Assembly (NCBI GenBank): GCA_900317305.1
Contig: ONGG01000005.1
Span: forward strand, 1 to 64,000
Source: an uncultured Prevotellaceae bacterium
GTDB taxonomy: Bacteria > Bacteroidota > Bacteroidia > Bacteroidales > Bacteroidaceae
DNA length: 64,000 nt
Direction of reading: 5' to 3'
The notes beneath the pieces were generated by a model. It was not told the origin of the DNA. It was given only the letters and a program-made list of their open reading frames with translations, and did not search any database. This document shows, piece by piece, positions 59,008 through 64,000 of this stretch (positions are counted from its first letter, which is position 1; every line of letters begins with the position of its first letter). Position numbers and translations under genes: made by a program.

Positions 59008-59644
59008 TCTGGCTGTACTTCCGGTGCATGCCCAGAAGAAGAAGTCCATCGCCGAGGAGGTGGCAGCCGACTCGACAGCCTTCTTCAATGGCTTTGCCGT
59101 GTCGGCCGACCTGGTGGGCATCGTGCAGTATGCCGTGAGCGACTATGGCCAGTTTGAGGGAGCCCTTCGCCTGAACCTGCTCGACAAGTATTTTCCCACC
59201 GTTGAGATAGGTGTGGGCCGTGCCAACAGCGAGGACGACATCACGCGTGTGATCTACAAGACCACCGCCCCCTACTTCCGCATTGGCTGCGACTACAACC
59301 TGGCCAAGGACAAGCACGACATCTACCGCATTTTAGGAGGTCTGCGCTATGCATTCACCTCGTTCAAATTCGATGTATCGCGCCCGGGCCTTGTCGACTC
59401 CAAATTTGGTGGCGAGGTGCCTTATGGGGCCGAGGGCGTGAGTTGCAACTTCCATTGGGTCGAGGCTGTGCTGGGCGTCGATGCCAAGTTGTGGGGTCCC
59501 ATCCACCTGGGATGGTTTGCGAGATACCGCAAGCGCCTGTCGCACAGCAATCTTGACATCGGCAATGAGTGGTATGTACCGGGCTTCGGCGAGACAGGCA
59601 GTTCGATCATCGGAGCCACATTCAACCTCACCATCGATATTTAG
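58958..59644 (+). CDS. DUF6048-like outer-membrane protein
   Basis: Encodes 228 residues with a signal peptide (AYISSLAISLAVLPVHAQ) and then a basic KKKSIAEE and a beta-barrel-like body with aromatic strand ends (FEGALRLNLLDKYFPTVEIG, LGWFARYRKRL). Its start codon lies 50 bp inside the upstream gene in another frame, so the DNA there codes for the C-terminus of one protein and the signal peptide of the other. The two surely act together at the envelope. Function unknown. Confidence 0.78.
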   Translation: MTLRAATFAYISSLAISLAVLPVHAQKKKSIAEEVAADSTAFFNGFAVSADLVGIVQYAVSDYGQFEGALRLNLLDKYFPTVEIGVGRANSEDDITRVIYKTTAPYFRIGCDYNLAKDKHDIYRILGGLRYAFTSFKFDVSRPGLVDSKFGGEVPYGAEGVSCNFHWVEAVLGVDAKLWGPIHLGWFARYRKRLSHSNLDIGNEWYVPGFGETGSSIIGATFNLTIDI

Positions 59645-59684
59645 TCATCCAACAAACAACAACCCTCTTTTCCCACATCATACC

Positions 59685-60710
59685 ATGAACCGTCGCAAGA
59701 GCCTTATATGGCAAATTCCCTTCCTTATCCTGCTCATTCTGGGCACGGTGTTCATCGTGATTCAGCAGCGCAACATGCCCTACCGCACCAACCGCGGCCT
59801 GATTTTCGGCACCGAGTATACCATCACCTACCAGTGCGACAAGGACCTGGGAAAAGAGATGGAGCAGGCCTTGCTCCACGTCGACAGTTCGCTGTCGCCT
59901 TTCAACCCCCATTCACTCATCACCAAGATGAACAACAACGAGGACACCGTGGCCGACAAGATGTTCACCGATGTCTACCGGATAGCCCGCAAGGTGTCGG
60001 AAGAGACCCATGGTGCCTTCGACATCACCGTGGCTCCCTTGGTGAACATCTGGGGCTTTGGCTTCAAGGAAGGCACCACCCCTGACAAGCGTGCCGTAGA
60101 CAGTCTGCTGCAGTTTGTGGGTTACGAGAAAGTGCGACTCGACAACGACGGCCGCCTGCACAAAACCGACCCCCGCCTGCAACTCGACTGCAGCGCGGTG
60201 GCCAAAGGCTATGGTTGCGATGTGGTGGCCAATGTGCTGCGCCAGCACGACGTGCAGAACTTCATGGTGGAGATTGGCGGCGAGGTGGTGACCTGTGGTG
60301 TGAGCGAGCGGCGCCTGCCGTGGCGCATCGGCGTTACCCGTCCCAACGAAGACCCCTTGCAGACCGCCCAGGAACTGCAGACGGTGCTCAACGTCACCGA
60401 CAAGGCGATGGCCACCAGTGGCAACTACCGCAACTTCTACTACAAAGGCGGCAAGCGCTACGCCCATACCATCGACCCGTCAACGGGCTATCCTGTGGAG
60501 CACAGCCTTCTCTCGGCCACGGTGCTTGCCCGCGACTGTGCCACCGCCGACGCCTATGCCACCTCGTTCATGGTGATGGGCATCGACCAAGCCCGCGAGG
60601 TGCTTGCCAGGCATCCCGAACTGATGGCCTACTTCATCTATTCCGACAACGAGGGAAAGAATGCCGTTTGGTTTTCGGACACCCTTCGCGACAAGATTGC
60701 CGAGGAATAG
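59685..60710 (+). CDS. apbE: FAD:protein FMN transferase (ApbE)
   Basis: Encodes 341 residues from ATG 59685; the longer frame upstream overlaps the previous gene and has no homology. One N-terminal membrane helix (IWQIPFLILLILGTVFIVI) anchors it, facing the periplasm. The domain contains FDITVAPLVNIWGFG, LDCSAVAKGYGCDVVANVL and the MATSGNYRNFYYKGGKRYA segment followed by HTIDPSTGYPV. It attaches FMN through a phosphoester to Thr residues of electron-transport proteins such as Na+-NQR or Rnf. No target operon is in this window. Confidence 0.93.
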   Translation: MNRRKSLIWQIPFLILLILGTVFIVIQQRNMPYRTNRGLIFGTEYTITYQCDKDLGKEMEQALLHVDSSLSPFNPHSLITKMNNNEDTVADKMFTDVYRIARKVSEETHGAFDITVAPLVNIWGFGFKEGTTPDKRAVDSLLQFVGYEKVRLDNDGRLHKTDPRLQLDCSAVAKGYGCDVVANVLRQHDVQNFMVEIGGEVVTCGVSERRLPWRIGVTRPNEDPLQTAQELQTVLNVTDKAMATSGNYRNFYYKGGKRYAHTIDPSTGYPVEHSLLSATVLARDCATADAYATSFMVMGIDQAREVLARHPELMAYFIYSDNEGKNAVWFSDTLRDKIAEE

Positions 60711-60759
60711 TATGGTTGAGGAACAAAAGGAGGAATGAAGAGAGAATGGACTTAGGCCG

Positions 60760-61452
60760 ATGGAGAATGCCAACCTCAACATCTACGACACGCTGCTCAG
60801 GCTGCCGCTCTTTCAGGGCCTCAGCCAGTCGGCTCTTGCCCAGGTAGTGGGGCACACCAAGTTCGACTTCCTCCGCCACGGCCAAGGGCAGGAAGTGCTG
60901 TCGGCCTATGCGCCCTGCGACAGCATGATATTCCTGATTAAGGGCGAGTTGAGCGCCATCACCTATTCCGACGACCGCAGTTATCATGTGGAGGAATACG
61001 AGTGCGCTCCTTTTGTGATTGAGCCCGAGCGGCTTTTCGGACTGAGCCAGCACTACGGCCGCAGTTACGTGGCCACCACCGATGTCGACTTGCTGCGCAT
61101 CAGCAAGTCGGAGGCTATCAGACTGGCCGCCCATTTCTATGTGTTCCGCATCAACCTGCTCAACATCCTCACCACGCAGAACCAGCGTCTGCAGCACCAA
61201 GTGTGGCGCATCCATCCCCCCACTTGCCGCGACAAGATTATCCGGTTCCTGGCCGACCACTGTCTCCGCCCCGCCGGCCGCAAGACATTCCATATCGGCA
61301 TGCAGCAGTTGGCTACCCATATTGGCGAGAGCCGCCTGAACGTATCACGCATGCTCCACAGCCTGGCCGACGAGCGGCTCCTGTCGATGGGCCGCGGCAC
61401 CATCGAGGTGCCCGCCTTGGAGCAATTGCTCCACGCTCAGGCCTCGCGGTAG
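60760..61452 (+). CDS. Crp/Fnr family transcriptional regulator
   Basis: Encodes 230 residues. An N-terminal cyclic-nucleotide-like beta-roll (MIFLIKGELSAITYSDDRSY) lacks the cAMP-binding and Fnr cluster cysteines, so the signal is unknown. A helix-turn-helix follows (IGMQQLATHIGESRLNVSRM, then LHSLADERLL). Similar Bacteroidetes regulators respond to redox or stress. The gene is 49 bp after apbE on the same strand and converges with the helicase gene with a 16-bp overlap. Confidence 0.88.
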   Translation: MENANLNIYDTLLRLPLFQGLSQSALAQVVGHTKFDFLRHGQGQEVLSAYAPCDSMIFLIKGELSAITYSDDRSYHVEEYECAPFVIEPERLFGLSQHYGRSYVATTDVDLLRISKSEAIRLAAHFYVFRINLLNILTTQNQRLQHQVWRIHPPTCRDKIIRFLADHCLRPAGRKTFHIGMQQLATHIGESRLNVSRMLHSLADERLLSMGRGTIEVPALEQLLHAQASR

Positions 61453-64000
61453 CCACCCCTCTGTCTGACGTATTCGATCAGCGCCCTGAAAGTGGGGTCG
61501 CACGACAGCAGCTGTGGATTGCCCACCAGCACCATCTGCTCGCGCGCCCTAGTGAGGGCCACGTTGAGTTTCCGGTCGACGAGCGTGCCCTGGTCGTTAT
61601 AGATATTGCCCAAGAGGAAATCGAGCTGTCGTCGCTGCCGCACGGTGAACCCATAGATGATGACGTCGCGCTGACTTCCCTGGAACCGCTCCACGGTGTC
61701 GATGGTGACATCCAGGAGCGAGGGGATGCCGAATGCCTTCAGGCACTCCATGACACACGCTATCTGATGACGGTAGGGAACGATGATGCCTACCGTCTGC
61801 TCCGGCACGAAGGTCTTCCCGTTCTGCGCATAGAGGTCGTAAACTGTTTTGGTGACCCTTGCGATGACCTTTGCCTCAGCCCTGTTCACCTTGTCTTCTC
61901 CTATCTTCAACGAAGCGCCATCGTCGGGCTCTGGCCTCACCGCCATCATCACCATCCGGTGCGAGGCGAGATGGCCGGCCCACTCGTCATCGGGGGCAAA
62001 CTGCATGGAGAGCGGTCCCAGTTGATGGTCGAGGGGCACCACGCCGAGTCGGCCGCCATAGAAAGCCGTACTGGCGAAATCGGCCACCTCGGTGTGCATA
62101 CGGCCCTGTTTGGTAAGCATATAGACCACCTCGGGCACAGGAGGATACCCATCGTCGGCCCTCCCCTCGGTATTGATGCGGATGAGCCGTTCGAAGAGCG
62201 ATTGCCTGCAATTGAGGATGCCCAGACAGCGGAGCGAGGGGTCGGTGATTTCGGACACTTCCTCGGCCTGCTGCACCACCGCCGGCAACTGCTTCTGGTC
62301 GCCGATGAGCACGAAGCGCTTGATGGCATTGTCGTTGCCATGCCTTGCGCAGAGCACGCCAAGAAGATGTGGGTCGAGGATTTGCGATGCCTCGTCGATG
62401 ATGGCCAATGGAAATTGCAGCAAGTCGAAGAGGATGGTATTGGAGAGCATCGAAGCCGTGGTAGAGACAAAGACCCTGTTGTAACAAAGTTTTCTCACCA
62501 CCTCGTTCATCGTCTTGCACGAGGCCGCCACCTCGCCTATCATATAGGGCCGGTAGGCCTGCGGGCAGGCCGACGCATATCCGATGCGGATGAAGTCGAT
62601 GTGCTGCTCCACCAGTTTGGAGCAGATCTCGTTGACCGCCCTGTTGGTGAACGAGAGCAAGAGCACGGGACCCTGCTCACGCGAGAGTTGCTCGCTGAGG
62701 ATGTTCACCAGTCCGAACGACGTCTTTCCCGTTCCCGGCGGTCCGATGAGCAGCATATAGTCGCGGGCCTGCACGAACTTCGCCACCAAGGGTTGGAAAT
62801 CGCCATATTGCCTAAGGGGCTGCTGGGTGGTGTCGACCAAGGGAGGGCGTTGTCCAAGCAGCAATCTCCTCCGGTCGTCATTCGCCTTGAGGATCTCGGC
62901 CACCGACTTGTACAAGGCGGTATGGGTCGACTCGATGACATCGTGCTCTATCGTCCATCTCACCTTCATGTCACCCGTCTTGAACACGTTGGTGTTTCGC
63001 TGCGGGTCGCGCAGCTCCACGGTCACCCTGTCGGGCTCCATCTTGGTGATATTCGCCTTGAATAGCAAGGTCATGGTGGCAATGGGATCGTTTCCCAACT
63101 CGTAGGGATAGACCACCACGCTGTCGCCCTCCCTGAAGTTGGGCAGCGAGGTCTGCCGCTCGGTGTCAACGGCCAGCACCATCCTCACGATGCCCTCACC
63201 CGGAACATTCTCTTCCAGGGCCACGATGGTGAGTTCGTGGAGCATATTCCCGGCGGCACATTTCTCTGCCGTGGTGGCGTTCCACATGGCCGCAGCCCCA
63301 CTGGCCTCCCTGTCGGCCGTTCCGACCTTGGTGAGCAGGTGCTCCTTTGCCAGGAACGTCATCAGCCTATAGTAGTATTTTCTGGTGAGCTCATCGGCCG
63401 TATGCAAGGGGTTCAGCGCCTGCTCCAACTGAGGCAGCAGGTAGCGGTTCCAGAAAGTGGAGTCGAGTTGATTCACATTCAGCAAATCAGGAGTGAGACG
63501 GCCGAACAGGCTCTCCGCCTTCCCCTCACCCAGCATCACGAGCAGCCATGCTATCTGGTTGCGGATGCGCATGGCCTCGGTGAGGAGTTTGGGTGCCGGT
63601 CCCTCCTTCAAGAGTCCGTCGTCGTATTTGGAGTAGAGCAGGTAGGTGTCGATCTTGCTGCTTGGGAGTCCGAAATTATAATGTACGACGGCCCTGTAGA
63701 GGAGCACCTGCACATAATGCGACTCCATATGCCCATTGGTGTGGAAGTTGCGTTTTCCCGACTTCTGCTCGATGATGACCCTCATGTTGGTCTGCGAGAG
63801 GTCCATTCGGCCCTGCAGTCCCAGTATCTCGGAGAGGAACGACGGTTCGAGCAGCACCTCGGCGGGGTCGTAGTCGGGAATCTCGCCAAACTTGTTCCTC
63901 ACCATGTTGCGGATGATCAGTTGCTGCCGCTGTGCCTCCGTATGGAAATGCCCGTCAATCTCCCTGCATACCGCCAGTTTGGCCGCATATTTCTGGAAGA
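61437..64000 (-). CDS. Dna2-like PD-(D/E)XK nuclease / superfamily 1 helicase (cut by window end)
   Basis: The reading frame stays open to base 64000, so the N-terminus is missing; at least 853 residues are visible. A nuclease-like region precedes the helicase: GRMDLSQTNMRVIIEQKSGK carries Asp and Glu-x-Lys of PD-(D/E)XK, followed by HYVQVLLYRAVVHY. The UPF1/Dna2-type helicase has Walker A LLIGPPGTGKTSFGLV, LLSFTNRAVNEI, DEASQIL (motif II), GDQKQLPAVV, VERFQGSQRDVIIYG and LNVALTRAREQM (motif VI). It probably unwinds and trims DNA ends in repair or replication. Convergent with the Crp/Fnr gene, overlapping it by 16 bp. Confidence 0.88.
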   Translation of the reverse strand, partial: FQKYAAKLAVCREIDGHFHTEAQRQQLIIRNMVRNKFGEIPDYDPAEVLLEPSFLSEILGLQGRMDLSQTNMRVIIEQKSGKRNFHTNGHMESHYVQVLLYRAVVHYNFGLPSSKIDTYLLYSKYDDGLLKEGPAPKLLTEAMRIRNQIAWLLVMLGEGKAESLFGRLTPDLLNVNQLDSTFWNRYLLPQLEQALNPLHTADELTRKYYYRLMTFLAKEHLLTKVGTADREASGAAAMWNATTAEKCAAGNMLHELTIVALEENVPGEGIVRMVLAVDTERQTSLPNFREGDSVVVYPYELGNDPIATMTLLFKANITKMEPDRVTVELRDPQRNTNVFKTGDMKVRWTIEHDVIESTHTALYKSVAEILKANDDRRRLLLGQRPPLVDTTQQPLRQYGDFQPLVAKFVQARDYMLLIGPPGTGKTSFGLVNILSEQLSREQGPVLLLSFTNRAVNEICSKLVEQHIDFIRIGYASACPQAYRPYMIGEVAASCKTMNEVVRKLCYNRVFVSTTASMLSNTILFDLLQFPLAIIDEASQILDPHLLGVLCARHGNDNAIKRFVLIGDQKQLPAVVQQAEEVSEITDPSLRCLGILNCRQSLFERLIRINTEGRADDGYPPVPEVVYMLTKQGRMHTEVADFASTAFYGGRLGVVPLDHQLGPLSMQFAPDDEWAGHLASHRMVMMAVRPEPDDGASLKIGEDKVNRAEAKVIARVTKTVYDLYAQNGKTFVPEQTVGIIVPYRHQIACVMECLKAFGIPSLLDVTIDTVERFQGSQRDVIIYGFTVRQRRQLDFLLGNIYNDQGTLVDRKLNVALTRAREQMVLVGNPQLLSCDPTFRALIEYVRQRGGYREA

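Noticed and set aside
61203..63065. 620-codon plus-strand frame overlapping the Crp/Fnr gene and helicase
   Set aside because: Antisense to the helicase motifs; composition rich in Arg, His and Asp without a fold.

Overview
The window looks like chromosome of a Bacteroidales bacterium, most likely Prevotella-like. The main reasons are the gene families (bifunctional fucokinase/GDP-fucose pyrophosphorylase, GH92 and GH125 mannosidases, DUF5687, DUF4199, YfhO, MutS2, a CD225/GYF protein) and the promoters. Upstream of many genes I read the Bacteroidetes -7 box TAnnTTTG, often with a TTTG -33 box 19 to 21 bp further upstream. These boxes also decided several start codons. Coding sequence is GC-rich and the gaps are AT-rich; I did not count GC.

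Layout. (1) 0.2-16.1 kb is a glycan-degrading stretch: secreted SH3-like protein, GH78 alpha-L-rhamnosidase lipoprotein, small PepSY-like protein with a poly-Asp tail, then an operon of a DUF4965/GtaA-like enzyme, a GH92 and a GH125 mannosidase, followed by a membrane acyltransferase, a CDF metal transporter and a GH43 enzyme. No SusC/SusD pair is present. (2) 16.2-29.7 kb is mainly housekeeping: iron-sulfur flavoprotein, DUF362 lipoprotein, Fur-family regulator, an AT-rich HigBA-type toxin-antitoxin pair, TilS, an RlmI-like methyltransferase, an RNase D-like exonuclease, FtsK, a LolA-like protein, DUF5687, the GYF/CD225-DUF2752 pair, an ECF sigma factor and an orphan sorting-domain-like secreted protein. 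(3) 29.8-35.3 kb: Fkp and YfhO. (4) 35.4-35.6 kb: a candidate small RNA with its own promoter box and terminator. (5) 35.9-41.6 kb: a catabolic island with a Dcu-type carrier, a BKACE (DUF849) enzyme, a four-carbon acid-sugar kinase, an MFS carrier and a single-cysteine Asp/Glu-racemase-fold protein. (6) 41.8-50.1 kb: a surface-glycan locus with Ugd, an SDR, two LicD proteins, glucose-1-phosphate cytidylyltransferase, a DegT aminotransferase, a WaaP-like kinase and a GT4. (7) 50.3-64 kb: MutS2, an envelope protein pair, an SRP RNA/tRNA-Thr unit, DUF4199, GT2, two overlapping envelope genes, ApbE, a Crp/Fnr regulator and a Dna2-like nuclease-helicase cut by the window end.

How the genes may work together. 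GH92 and GH125 should remove alpha-1,2/1,3- and alpha-1,6-linked mannose respectively, so the first region probably feeds on mannan or N-glycans, with GH78 and GH43 adding rhamnose and pentose release. The 41.8-50.1 kb locus makes activated sugars (a UDP-uronate, a CDP-hexose) and contains LicD enzymes that could transfer a phospho-substituent onto a glycan. The island at 35.9-41.6 kb looks like uptake and breakdown of an acid sugar or beta-keto acid that I cannot identify.

The gaps contain many short repeats: 8-bp units, 9- or 18-bp units, a dispersed element of about 97 bp, and a remarkable nested palindrome at 900-1010. No CRISPR array, insertion sequence, prophage or rRNA operon was seen.
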